Positions 35,341-47,375 of a DNA stretch of 64,000 bases are shown in pieces. The notes below the pieces were generated by a model. That model worked only from the letters and a program-made list of their open reading frames with translations, was not told the DNA's origin and did no database searches. Location: positions 5,956,640 through 6,020,639 of the forward strand of contig OX393581.1 in assembly GCA_947652605.1 (NCBI GenBank), given 5' to 3'. Made by a program: the position numbers and the translations under genes. The DNA comes from Elmis aenea (taxonomy: Eukaryota; Arthropoda; Insecta; Coleoptera; Elmidae). How positions within the stretch are numbered: position 1 is the stretch's first letter; every line of letters begins with the position of its first letter.

Positions 35341-36907
35341 CTCATGAAATTACTCCCTTCCTACGAGCTTAGATAAAATCAAAATGATGTTTAATAAAAT
35401 TTTGAAATTGATAGAGCATGTTAAATTACATTAAGTCACATTAGTATCACGTCTTTGGAGGGAGTTCTACACCAAGATAAAAGCAATATATTTCAATAAA
35501 TTCAACCAACTTTTTATTCGTTTAACGTCATATTGCTAAAAAAAAATGTATGTTGTGGAAAAGTATATCGTTATTCGACTTTTTGGAATTTATAGTTCCC
35601 TATAAATCAACATTAGATAGTAAAAAATGCATTAAATTCGTGCTATTTAATTTTTTATGTCTATAACATTGTTGAAGTCATTAAAAACAGCAGTTGATGC
35701 TTTTCAAAAGTTTTTAATTTTAAGAAATCACAATGAATGTTTCTACCTGTTTGGCTGTTTTGTTTTAAATACAATAGGTTAAATTAAAACTTGCTTGTTT
35801 ACCTTTTTAAATAAAGGATGTCTTGTAAAAACACATTTTGTTTTAGCACACTCCAATTTGCTATATTTTTACTTCCCTAAACGTGTTTCTATTAATTATA
35901 ACAACTGACATCGATATATTAACACATTAATAACGTTTTATTAATGACAGCGGTATTTTGCACAAAAAAAGCAAATCTATCTCACAAATTTCATGAATAA
36001 TGGCATTCAGTTTAGAACAAATTGCCTTTGTAGATAGAGAGCTGAACCATGATGCGAAAAGAAATTAGTACATTTAATAGCCCAGCAAAGTCACTTTGCG
36101 AATTAAAAATAAAGAACTTTCTCCAGTTCAAATTAATTTCAAACCTTTGTAATGGGCCCAGTTAAATTGTTAAGGAAATTAAAAGTTACTGTTGTTAGTG
36201 CGTGACCCATAAATTGTATGTCATGTTTTTTAATTTAAACTTATTTACCATAAACCCAATCTTATTTTAAGTATTGGAAGCTACAAGTCGACCTACATTT
36301 AAAATAAAACATATTTCGAACTTAAAGTCACAAAATAATTTTATTAACTAATATTTCCCACTCATATTTTATTGGTTTTAAATAATTATTTAATTAATTC
36401 GTATCGCAAGCTACTGTTATGGAAGTCACTAAAATTAGTTGCCTTCAAAACGTTTGCATTAGGATTTTATTTATTGCTGACATTAATTGCACAAAACCCA
36501 CACATATTTGAACGATTGTACAAAAGCTGATGAGCGCTAGATCAATATTAACGTGTTAAAATAACCAGTAGGTGTGCACATGCGATACAGTTGTTTTTTA
36601 GATAACGGATACTTTTTTATTTAAAAAAAGAACTGTGTCGTAGTGTTGAGCAATAAAACAATACAGTACAGTTGTGTCTTTAAAATTCATTCGATAAATA
36701 TGTACGAAATTTTACTATTGCATCCAGAAAAAATTATAACTTTATTCTAATATGCAACAGAATTGCGAAACATTTAATTTAAAGTGGGAACACTGAGGTA
36801 CCTAGAGAAAAAATTGCAGGTTGTAGCCAATCGTCCCAAGCTTGTCAAACGCCTTTTAAAAATCGACTAATGAAAAACTAGGTCGACTTCTCGGGTTAAC
36901 CTTACCA
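35341..36907. other. No gene seen
   Basis: AT-rich DNA, no frame or repeat I can support. Confidence 0.45.
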
Positions 36908-36995
36908 GAAGTATGAAAAGTGGCAGAAGTAATTGTGGTTTTTAAACCAGGCAAACCAGAAAACGAATTAACTTTGCAAAGATCTTATTTTACAG
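36908..36995 (+). pseudogene. Jockey-type LINE reverse transcriptase fragment
   Basis: The frame reads EV*KVAEVIVVFKPGKPEN, matching the VWKxAxIxxIxKPGKP segment that opens the RT domain of Jockey-clade LINEs. A TGA stop replaces the usual tryptophan codon. Only this short piece survives. Confidence 0.6.
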
Positions 36996-37149
36996 GTCGT
37001 GGTCGTATAATAATTATTAGTAATGCCGATTAAAATGAGTGTAATAACACGCCATCAAACATAAACACCAACTTTATTAGCAAATATTTATAACGTAAAT
37101 ATCCTACTGTTCTTTTACAACAGGCTAAATAACTCGCCGGTTAAGTCCT

Positions 37150-37250
37150 AGCCGACTCTCCTCGCTCAACCCTGTGAGCGACCGTCCTCGATCACCCCTT
37201 GTGAGTGACTGTCTTTGCTCGCTGCTGTGAGCCGACTGTCTTCATATCAC
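37150..37250. repeat. Short imperfect tandem repeat, period about 27 bp
   Basis: Three units, roughly CCTCGCTCAACCCTGTGAGC-GACCGT, then CCTCGATCACC..., then CTTTGCTCGCTG..., each ending in GAC(C/T)GT. It stands out by its higher GC content. No family is recognised. Confidence 0.6.
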
Positions 37251-38734
37251 CGCACTTCGCATATTTGTTTCTTTTCATCCCCACTTCACTTCACGTGCCC
37301 ATATCAACTTCATATAGACCTATCTCGCTACTACCCATCATCTTAAAAGTATTCAAAAAAACTCCTCCTTAAGAGGATGAAACCTATTATACAGATAAAA
37401 GAGGCAGTTCCAAGTCCATATATTTGTCGTAAATTTTAGCTCCTTGATACATTCAGCATTTGGTTACAAAGAAATGAGAATCCCAAAGCTGGTAAAGATT
37501 TTTATTGTGAAAGAAATTATCAATGACTGAAAACTAAGTAGATTAAACCTTACATAATCATAATACATTTTTCTGTAAATACTTAAATAGATATCAGTCG
37601 ATGTATACAATTTGTAAGACCACCCTGTATAAGAAGATTAATGAAGTCTGTCCAAAGAAGGTGTAATTCTAGCCCAACCCTATTATTAACAAAAAAAAGC
37701 TATAGGTATTGAAAGTTACAAAGGTGTTGTTACATGGTGTTCGATTTATTGTAAGCACATAAATACTAATAAAAAATACGATTTCTCTAAAGGTACGGTG
37801 TATAATAATTGCACCTGTATGGAGAGAAAACTTATATAAAAATAAAGACTTGTCAGTGAGAGAGGTCGTGGGAAAATATATGAAATATTTAGATTTAATT
37901 TAAACTTAAAGGACAAGAAGCTCATTGTGGTTTCCTGTTTCATCCAGCAGGTTTTTAGCTGGTTAATTAACAGTTTTGTCTTTATGAGGGTTTTAATAGT
38001 ATTCCATACACATAGGTTTGCTTTAAAACTGCCAATACACCACCATACCACCGGCATAGAAATCTGTTGGCTTTTAATTTGTAAAAAGAAGCTCGCGTTT
38101 AGTAAAGTTCGCTTTGGGAGACTAAGAAGTTGTTAAATTATGGATTAAATACGTAAACAACGCTACAAAAACCAGTAGCCGGAGTAAGTGACCGCCTAGT
38201 CATTAGAAATTGACTATAATTATGTTTTTCTTCACTTGCGACACATTGGTAAACGAGAATACAATACTTTTTGTAAATTTTACCGGTACAATGTTAGTAT
38301 CTCAAGGCAAACAGTGGCTTGTTAGTCACGCGACGTTGAAAAACGTCGTTTAACAACATAAACGCACAACGATTAAAGTTGCGTCTAGAGACATTTGATA
38401 TTCCCAAGTTAGTACTTAAAGCGCTTAGCCTACTGTGATTCCCTCAATGTGATCCGATTATGGATACAATTTATTAAAATAACTGTAATTTTATTAACGA
38501 TGCGGGATTATTTACTTGAAATAATTGCCTGAATATAATTATGTCGGCCGTAACCCGTACTAAAGGTCATCATTCAGTAGGACTGCCCGACTGGATTAGA
38601 AATATTTCGAGCGATTGATTTTTTTATGGGATTGTTTTATTGTAATAGGTTTATTCCAACAAGCTATTTTAAACCAATTCATGAGTTAGTACATGAACTG
38701 GTTAATTCGCATGCGTGAACTATGTCATAATAAA
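37251..38734. other. No gene seen
   Basis: AT-rich. CCACCCTGTATA near 37621 is an isolated copy of the CACCCTGTA terminus. Frames 37746-38057 and 37927-38136 overlap on opposite strands and show no domain. Confidence 0.4.
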
Positions 38735-39586
38735 TGTATTCTCATGTATTTTAATCATCTCCCACCTTCACAAGGGGTTGAAAAGTGCGACCCCTGTTTT
38801 TTTTTTATCAAAACTTTTTGGAGGCTTAAAATTTTACAATTTATAAAATATCCTTTAAAAGCTTCATTTATTAAAAAACCTCTTTTATTCTTCAAGTTTT
38901 CCTGCAAATTTTGAGTAAAAAATAAAATGAGTGAGTACAAGTATGAACCATTACATACTCTAAAATAAAACGAATCATTATGGTTTTTACCATGGTTTGC
39001 TAAGGTTCATGTTGAGTAAAATCGACGGTTGTTTTCGTGTTGTCAACTCTTAAACTTCAAAATGAACTACACCCGTCAATTCTACCTAATATGAACATGA
39101 ACAAACGATGGTAACCACCAAAATAATTCGTTTTATTTTAAATTACTTAATGGTTCATGTTCACTTATTTTATTTTTTATCCAAAAACTGTATATTTTGC
39201 TGAAAAACTTTAAGAATAAAAAAAGTTTATAAAAAAATTAAGCTTTAAAAGAAAACATTTTAAATTGCAAAATTTTAATCCTCTAAAAAGTTCTGATAAA
39301 AAAACCAACAGGGGTCGAACTTTTCAGCCCGCTGTGAAGGTGGGAGATGATTGAGAATATTACTATGGGAAACCTTTTAATAAGAACAAAACATATACCA
39401 AATATCATTGTCCTACATTTATCCAAATTTGAGAAATAAAATAAAAACCTAATTTTACCACTCCCCTTTAGGGGGGTGTAACTCCGAAAGGAGACGTCTA
39501 AGGGAAAAAAGTATAAAAGCGCACCTTGATTTTTGATAAGGAATTACCTCCAGAATTTTTTAGCAATATTTAACAAACACCCTGTA
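38735..39586. mobile_element. Foldback element type 3, left arm plus long right end
   Basis: ATCATCTCCCACCTTCAC (38753) pairs with GTGAAGGTGGGAGATGAT (39335-39352), and the pairing continues inward for about 170 bp (GTGCGACCCCTGTT against AACAGGGGTCGAACTT; GGTTCATGTT near the loop). To the right, 39357-39586 continues the element and ends ACACCCTGTA. A partial copy is at 58360-58684. The left terminal segment is missing. Confidence 0.85.
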
Positions 39587-40719
39587 CCTATGTAACAAAA
39601 TTTGGGGTAAAACATTTGTATTGTAATTTTTGTTTTTATATGTATGCAGAAGTCTTGAAAATTAGGTTATTTAAATTAACGTAGATGGTAGGTACAAGAT
39701 ATCAAACACATGAAGAAAAAAATTTGTAGAGACCACCTGTCTCCATATTCTCAAGCTTTTCTTTTAAAATCAAATTGCAATTTTAACAATTTTTTAAAAT
39801 AATTGGTAAAACAAATTGCCCCACAACAGCGTGACTTTACTACTAACAAAAGCATGTATTCAACGGAATAAAATAAAACAAACGATGGCAGGTGAAACAG
39901 AATCCCGACGATACTGAGTTATGGTTGGTGGATCCCCAAATATTCCATGTGAAACAACTAAACGATCACGCTTGGCCATTGAATCGGAAAATGATTTTTA
40001 AACTAAGAACGGTTTCAATTTGGGTTAATGCCTTTTTTTAACACCTGCCCGGCTACGTCAACGAATGTTTTGGGCCATTATATTATTGTGGTTTCATTAG
40101 GAAGAATTAGATCCGCCCCGGGGCACGACAAAAACAAGTTCAACTACGTAAATAATGTCAGTGGATGAACGAACCAAAATGTTTAACTTACATAGAGCAA
40201 TAAATAATGAGATAAGCAGAATAAAACTGTTTAAAAAATATTAGGAACGAAGTGGGTCAATGTTTTATTGGGTGATGTGTGGTTGTTTAGTTTTTGCTTT
40301 TGCTGTAATGCAGAAGAACTCACCTTTGACTTTATGATATGGCTAAGGAAAAGTTTCTAGGAATAACAAAAAATTTTATTTAAAATATGATAACTACTTG
40401 AATTATTTGAGCAATTTATTTTTATTTGCATAAACAAGTTTCTTGTGTAGTCTTTTGTAGAAATGCTAAACAAAATTTAACACTCGCATGTCTTTGTCAG
40501 TGGCAACCTTAATAATAGTTAAGATTGCTATTGACAAGAAGATGAGTCTCAAAACTGTCATACCATACCTATAAAAGATTTTTTGTAATAAAAAAGTAAT
40601 TTTTTAATGAAACTTCTTTAAATTTAAGCAATATCTTAATTCGTATACCCACGAGGGACCACCCATAACCTTATAAATCTCATCTCTCGGAAATAAATCG
40701 ATATAATGCCGAAAAAGAC
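39587..40719. other. No gene seen
   Basis: Mostly AT-rich. The stretch 39860-40150 is less AT-rich and free of element termini, with no coding frame. Confidence 0.4.
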
Positions 40720-40975
40720 TCGTCAGGTAAGATTCTAAAATCTAACAAAAATCAAATCAATAAAGGAGTCCCACAAGGATCAATCTTAGGCTCCCTCTTA
40801 AACATCCTGTACACTAATGATCTCCAAATTTTGCCAAAACTTCCCTTATACTATTTGCCGATGACACATCTGCTATTATTAGTAACTCTGATTCCAAAAG
40901 TTCTGAACAAAAACTCTTTGACTGCTTAGGCCAACTCCAACATTTGTTCACATTAAACAATTTAACCTAGAACGT
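40720..40975 (+). pseudogene. LINE reverse transcriptase fragment with a frameshift
   Basis: One frame reads INKGVPQGSILGSLL, then ILYTNDLQILPKL, the classic RT motif region with PQG at 40771-40779. The catalytic box is in another frame: LFADDTSAIISNSD, with FADD at 40854-40865. A frameshift therefore separates them. Stops follow (LT* near 40965). The motif style (GVPQGSILGPLLF...NDL) is that of the Jockey/CR1/R1 type, unlike families A to F. Confidence 0.8.
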
Positions 40976-42740
40976 CAATTAAACTCAAGTAATAAAATTT
41001 TCACAAATTATTATTATTTTATTCTTACTGGTAATCAAAACGAAACTTATTTTGGAATTCAACATTTTTAAAAAGTGAAACTTTCTACTGGGTTAATTGC
41101 TAGCAACATCGTTAAGCCCAATTGCTTAACTTTCCCACAATTTAAGGCAATTTGATTCAACGTCACTGTCAATTAATCAAACTTAAGAAAACGCAACACA
41201 CACAAAAAAGTACGGCTTTAATTTTAATGTCAAAATGACAAGGAATTAATATTATACAGGCTAACCCAAAAAAGGCGTTATTTTGTCTTCTGTTAAATTA
41301 GATATCATTTGCCTTGGATTGTGTGTCAAATTTTAACATTTTTGGAAAATACGTAGTGATTAATATTTAGTTAATTACAATAATTCTATAAACAAAATAA
41401 TTTACAATTAAACGAATCTGTTTAAATAATTATCTTGAAGTTGCCTTATTTTGGATTGATGGTATCTAATACTTAACACATTTCTATGAAAAATCTAGAT
41501 AAATTGTTATTAGATAATGTAGACAAATGTCTTTAATTGAGTGACGTTTGTTTGCGTTTTTTGTTGTTGACCTTACAGTCATCCTTCATTATTTTCCTAT
41601 TAGAATTAAAAGTCTATAAGCGCGTGTTTAAAATAAAATCAAAGCATAGGACTCTATCGTATAAGGTAAAAATCAATTTTACCATAATTGCATACTCTTT
41701 GCTTGTACTATCCAAGGACAAGTAAGTAAATTTGAATTAATTAGAGCAGTATTAGTTTTAAGCAAGTGACGACCTCTTTTACATTACAAAACACCTGCAT
41801 ATTACCTAAGGCTTATATGTCTTTATCTGCATACTTATACGTTTGTTTATTTTTAAACAGATATATCTATAACTCTTGTCTTGTAAAACAATTCTGTAAA
41901 AATAAAAACTGGGATAAAAGAGAATGTGACAGCGTTTACTATTATTATATTTGACGATGTAATTATTGTTTTAAAACAATTTTAATAGTTTTTATTGGCA
42001 TAAAGAAAATTATTTTAATATCTTTGTCTATTGGATCACATCCAATACCAAAATACAAAAGAAAAGTTATTATGCAGGTATTTTGTAAGTTCAATTCTTC
42101 TTCAGTTATATTTTTATTCAAATTTAAATAATGTTTCAGTACTTTGTCCTCTCAATATTATTCTAAAAATAATGATTATAGCTAAGTACGAGTAAAAATG
42201 CATTTTTTCTGAAAAGTCATCTTTGTTTTGTTGTTTCCATAGCGCACTTTAAACTATGGATTAAGCAATCGTTTCATAATAACAGGTAATTAATTTTTAT
42301 TCTGTTTTATGGCACCTGATACTAAGAACATTGTCTTAAAGACATAAATCTAACAACCTACCTTTATACAATAACAATTAATTAATTATTCACCTTGGGT
42401 AAATGTAAAGCACATTGTTTTAAACAATCGAACATCTACGGAATGGGCTCTTACGTGATGTATTGTAAAGTGTAAAAACAAACACGCTAGGAACTAACTT
42501 TATCGAATTTTAATTAAACTTCTTCAGTATTGTTCTGATTAACGTAAAATTTAAACGAAGTTGCATGAATAAGACAGAAGATCAACAAACGAAAAATAAA
42601 CACCGAGATAATTTGAAAGAAATCCTTGTACCCGATATTAAAACCGTAATTGCAAGTCGAAAAGTTGAAACTGCAAATTATATATACTTTAATGTTATCC
42701 GATATCATTTTGAAAAGAAATCATGAAATGAGACATAACG
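40976..42740. other. No gene seen
   Basis: AT-rich DNA. Several frames of about 60 codons show no recognisable domain. Confidence 0.45.
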
Positions 42741-42874
42741 ATTCGAGAAACAGCTTCCTAGTTACGAAATGAGTTGTTTAATTTGCACACTGCCAAGAAT
42801 TTGTGTTGCGTTTAAAACATTAAAACAATTCGTGATCTTATCTTAAGTTATTTGCAGTTACAATAATTGATCTT
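42741..42874. repeat. Direct repeat, left copy, flanking LINE D
   Basis: Matches 43365-43490 in the same orientation, for example CTAGTTACGAAATGAG against CTAGGTACGAAATGAG, and CGTGATCTTATCTTAAG against CGGGATCTTATCTTAAG. At about 130 bp it is far longer than a LINE target duplication. Confidence 0.7.
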
Positions 42875-42884
42875 GTTTATCATC

Positions 42885-43364
42885 ATAGTTGTCCTCTTTT
42901 ACCCGTAGTTGTCTAGGCTCCCCATATTTTCTTAACTTGTCTTGTGTTGTCCATTCGTACTAAATGGCCTGTTTAGTTTAATTTCTTTTCCTCTATTTTA
43001 CTTTTCAGTGACTTCATTTTAGGTTTTTCTCTTGTGTTCGTTTCTTATTTTATCTACTCTTCTTACCCCTACCACCGTTCTTAAGTACCGCATTTCTGCA
43101 GCCGCTAATCTATTCTCTTGTCCTTTATTCCCAATTCTCAGACCCTTATGTTAGTATTGGTATGTAAATTGTATTGTATACTGTTATATTTGTTTCTCTT
43201 GAAAGTATTTCAAGGAATTGTTTCTTTCCAGTAGGCCCTAGTTATTTTAGCAGTTCGGAATCTATTTCATCTACTCCGACAGCTTTTCCTCTTTTCAATT
43301 TGTCGAGGGCTCTCTGTAATTCGGTTTCTGTTATAATTTCACTTATTTCTTGTATTTGGTTTAA
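42885..43364 (-). mobile_element. Non-LTR retrotransposon family D, internally deleted copy
   Basis: On the minus strand the frame 43439-43242 ends with EIITETELQRALDKLKRGKA, then VGVDEIDSELLK, the segment directly before the RT domain of RTE-like LINEs. The RT itself is missing. From about 43235 down to 42885 only broken C-terminal sequence (GSENWE, then KSR*NKK) and the 3' end with ACCCGTAG and TCATCATAG remain. Its 3' end recurs at 24036. Confidence 0.75.
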
Positions 43365-43490
43365 GTTAGAGAAACGGCTTGCTAGGTACGAAATGAGATG
43401 TTCAATTTGCACTCTATCATGAATTTTTGTTGCGTTCAAAACTATTCGGGATCTTATCTTAAGAGATTTTCAGTGTCGATAATTGATCTT
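43365..43490. repeat. Direct repeat, right copy, flanking LINE D
   Basis: Second copy of 42741-42874. On the minus strand, part of it reads in frame into the LINE segment, so it may belong to the element rather than to host DNA. Confidence 0.65.
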
Positions 43491-44519
43491 TGAAAATTGT
43501 CAAATGGCAGATAAAGTATGATATACCATGAAGGTGCGGGTTTTGTTTCTTTGTATTATCAAGAAGTTCAGCTAGGCCCTTGTACATTTATTTATCGTCA
43601 CAATGGGAAAAGGTGTCAAGAATATTATGCTTACTTTAAAAAAATCAAAGAGATATAATATTTTAGCAACTTGACATTTAATTCCTTTTACTACATGCGC
43701 TCGTGATAAAAATTTCCAGCCGTAATTCAACAATCACACGACACAATCGGTAAAGCACGCCCATAAATATTACCATATGCACTACTTAATATAAATAGGA
43801 CATCTTTTTCTACCGTAGCCTTAAGTAAAAGATAGCACTTGGATTACAATTCATTAAAACTTGCACACGACTTTCGAATGGGTTAGGACGCCAAACAGAA
43901 ATGTCAGTTTTACTCTATTCCATTCACCGATCACGAATTTTCCTAGTATCCACCGATAGCTACATGTACGGTTGTGTAATTGCAAAATATTTACATGCAA
44001 CGCGAGAAACATAAATTAACAAAGCAATAAACGCTGCTAAAGTGTGTAATTCCAGCGTAATTGATAAAAAAACACACCGTAATTGACAGCTGAATTGAAA
44101 TTAAATATTTAATTTCTCTTTTTATGGAAAAAATGCCATATCTTGATTGTTTTATAGGTTTGCCGTTACAACACTTGATAATATGAATTGAAAGATACTT
44201 ATTTTGATGCTTATCAAAAGTAAACAAGTTGTTAGTGTTCGCCAGTAGATAGAAATTTAATTATAACTTCTTTAATCGTTTACTTACACAAGTTTCATGA
44301 GGAGAATATTCACATACCTGTAACAAAGAAAAGTCTAAATTAATTTCAAATACAACGCGATAAAAATTTAAACAAGCTACACAATTCTTGCAGTACACAA
44401 TGAAAAATTAATGAAAATGATTAGTTTCTGGGATATTAATCAATTATAGCTTTAGTTCCAAATTTATATATTTTAATTCCTCTCCTTAAAATAAATTATA
44501 ACAGCATCTTCCTTAGACC
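43491..44519. other. No gene seen
   Basis: AT-rich DNA, no coding signal. Confidence 0.45.
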
Positions 44520-45125
44520 CTTACACTAGTTCAACTGTACAGCCAAATCACTTAACATGACAATATCTTCCACAAAACCAAAATGTATGACAACTTCAAA
44601 AACATATGCTATGGAAACAATAACAATAAATAAGAAAGAAGAGGAACACTTAAAAATAGTGGAGAGAAAAGTAATGAGTGCAATACTAGGACCTAACGTA
44701 ACAAGAGATGGAGAAATTAGGCTGAGAAGGAACAAAGAAATAGAGGAGGAACTCGGAGGAGAAAATATCGTTCGACACATTAAAGCACAACGATTATGAT
44801 GGGCAGGACACATCTTGAGAAGGAAACCAACCGAAATGATCAGGAGGATAACACAATGGATCCCTATTTGGCCCAGGAACAAGGGAAGACCAAGGAAAAG
44901 ATGGAGAGACGCCCTGGATGAAGACACAAATGCATTAGGAATAAATGATTTGAATTCGAAATGCTAAGATAGGCAAGAATGGAAGAAAATAACGGAGGCA
45001 GCCAGGACCACCAACAAGCCTTGAAAATGAAAAAGAGAGAGAACCGATCCACCTCAATAAATGGATTTAAAAAACGCCTGGGTGTTAGCCATAATCCTAA
45101 GAATTATATGGCTCAATGATGAATG
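44520..45125 (+). mobile_element. Non-LTR retrotransposon family E, 3' copy 1
   Basis: Begins in the RT region after the catalytic box (NMTISSTKPKCMT), skips to METITINKKEEEHLKIVERK, then IVRHIKAQRL*WAGHILRRK and GRPRKRWRDALDEDT, then DRQEWKKITEAA. This is the order of the thumb and C-terminal domains of RTE-like LINEs. A stop sits where the RLRWAGH motif needs an arginine-tryptophan. The tail reads GCCATAATCCTAAG, then GGCTCAATGATG. It matches 46860-47375. Confidence 0.85.
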
Positions 45126-46529
45126 ACAAATCTCTCGTTAAATTCTAGGCAATCTGAACAATTTCAAAAATTATAGCAATCCTATTTTTGCCTTTAACAT
45201 TTCTTTTGTTTAAAGAAAGATAAAGGTAATTGTTTTGTATTTAATAACGGAATATAATGAAACAACCTGTATCGTCTTACGATAAAACAAGCTGTCCAAG
45301 AACAAAAAAGTACAGACTACAGACACACAAAAATATTCTCAAGTAAATAAATGACTCGACTATATCAAATGTTGTTTACAATTAGTTTTCATATAATACA
45401 GGTGTCAAAACCTGTCAGAACTTGTCTTAACGTTTTATCAGATTTTTTACCTGAAGACGTATATAAATAATTAAGAAACTTGTCACAGACATTGTTAAAC
45501 CTGTTTGCTAGCTAACTTAAGAAGTAATAGGTTGTACAATTTACATAACATGAGGAACGATCTTAATTATATTTTTGCAAGGTTGAAGAAAGTGGAATGC
45601 AAAACAAACGCAAGCATATTTTTTTTAGATAAAAAAACAACCGAAGTGAATGCAATTTAAAGTCGACAAGATTTTTGGGGTTGTAATTTTTAAGTGTTAT
45701 GTACTTCAATTTTGTTAGTTGGAAAGTTTTTGTATCTTTGAAACAACCTTTTTTTAAATATTTTGCATTATTTTCCTGTATCATCTTTATTAAAAATTAC
45801 TCCTATTATAATTCAAAATTCGTTCATCAAAGATCCAAAATTTGTCCTTAGAGAATCAAATTCGTAAGCATCTTTAGTGGGCCTTTAAAAAAAACTTCAA
45901 AAGTTAATTATTTGTTGTGGTTTTATTCTTAATTTGTTGAACTTTGAATCTAATTCCACTAGTATGTATGGCATTAGCTGCATTTACAATAAAAGGAATA
46001 ACCACATTACAGGTTGTGCCGGTTTAATAAACAATTCCAGGTCCTGAAGTTCTCACCGCATCATTCAATCAGATCTCGACAAACGTTACTTAAAGAAACA
46101 TCAGGTTCACGTAATGTTATACACTTACTTAATTAATTAAGTAAATAATGTTAGACATCGTGATAAAGATCTATGCATTGAGAAGATGACGAAACTAAGT
46201 AACGGAATTAATTCCTTTATTTGTAGTACGAGTTTGAAGAACGAGGATAAGTTAATAATTACCTGGTTTGAGAATTTCAATTTCTTTTAAAAGTATTGAA
46301 CCAGAATAAATTATGTGAGAACAAGATGTCGCGAAGTTGTCTAAGATAAGTAATATAAAATAAAATACAGGGTGTTCCAGAGAAGCGTGTTTTTCTGGGA
46401 CTCGTTTACGATAGTAAACAAAGATTTGCTTCAATGAAAGTAAATTAATTGTAAAACTTAACTTGGAGCAGATGTTGTGGGATTAATAGAATTAACAGGG
46501 TAACAAATGAAGAGAAAGATATAGCAATC
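45126..46529. other. No gene seen; isolated TACAGGGTGTTCCAG at 46366
   Basis: AT-rich. TACAGGGTGTTCCAGAGAAG at 46366 has the terminus of the foldback group, but no matching right end was found nearby. Confidence 0.4.
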
Positions 46530-47375
46530 AAAGGGAATAGAAGATAAGACATTATTAGAGCGATAGATCAACTAGACAAAGAGGCAAAAAACTAGGTCTG
46601 AAAATAAATGAAAAAAATAACTCACATATATGAAGATAGGAAGAGAAAATATGCACACACAGAACGATCTAGAAACAATAAAATACACCTTCAAAGAAGT
46701 CGATACTTTCAATAACTTGGGCGCGATAGTCGGACAAGCTGGAAAGAACAAAGTGAAGGAGAGAATTCTGAAAGGAAATCAGGCATACGTCAAAAACAAA
46801 ACCCTAAGAGTAAAACACTAAGTAAAACAACAAAAATAAAAATATACCAAACCCTGATAAGACCCGTCATAACATTCGCTATGGAAACAATAACAATAAA
46901 TAAGAAAGGAGAGGAACACTTTAAAATAGTGGAGAGAAAAGTAATCAGAGCAATACTTAAACCTAACGTAACAAGAGATGCAGAAGCAAGACTTGAAAGG
47001 AACAAAGAAATAGAGGAGGAACTCGGAGGGAAAAAATATCATTCGACGCGTTAAAGCACAAAGATTACGATAGGCAGGACACATCATGAAAAGGAAACTA
47101 ACCGAAATAATTAGGAGGATAACACAATGAATCCCCATTTGGCCCAGGAACAAGGGAAGACCATGGAAAAGATGGGGAGACGCCCTGGAGGAAGATACAA
47201 AGGCATTGAGAATAAATTACTGGAAATCGAAATGCAAAGATAGGAAGGAATGAAAGAAAATAATGGAGGTTTTGAAAAATCAGAGAGAGAGGACCGATCC
47301 ACAATAAATGGATTTAAAAACGTCTCGGCGTCAGCCATAATCTGAAGAATTAAACGGCTCAATGAAGTAAATTAA
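46530..47375 (+). mobile_element. Non-LTR retrotransposon family E, 3' copy 2
   Basis: Starts after the RT catalytic box (AIDQLDKEAK), continues with TFKEVDTFNNLGAIV and KERILKGNQAYVKN, then an out-of-frame thumb segment (ETITINKKGEEH) and the broken C-terminal region (GRPWKRWGDALEED). The tail is GTCAGCCATAATCTGAAG, then GGCTCAATGAAG. It lies in the same orientation as copy 1, about 2 kb away. The minus-strand frames over it are shadows. Confidence 0.85.

Noticed and set aside
37746..38136. Opposed frames of 103 and 69 codons
   Set aside because: Overlapping on both strands, no motif, typical by-chance frames.
44526..44927. Minus-strand hydrophobic frame of 133 codons
   Set aside because: Antisense shadow of the LINE family E C-terminus; likewise 46818-47153.
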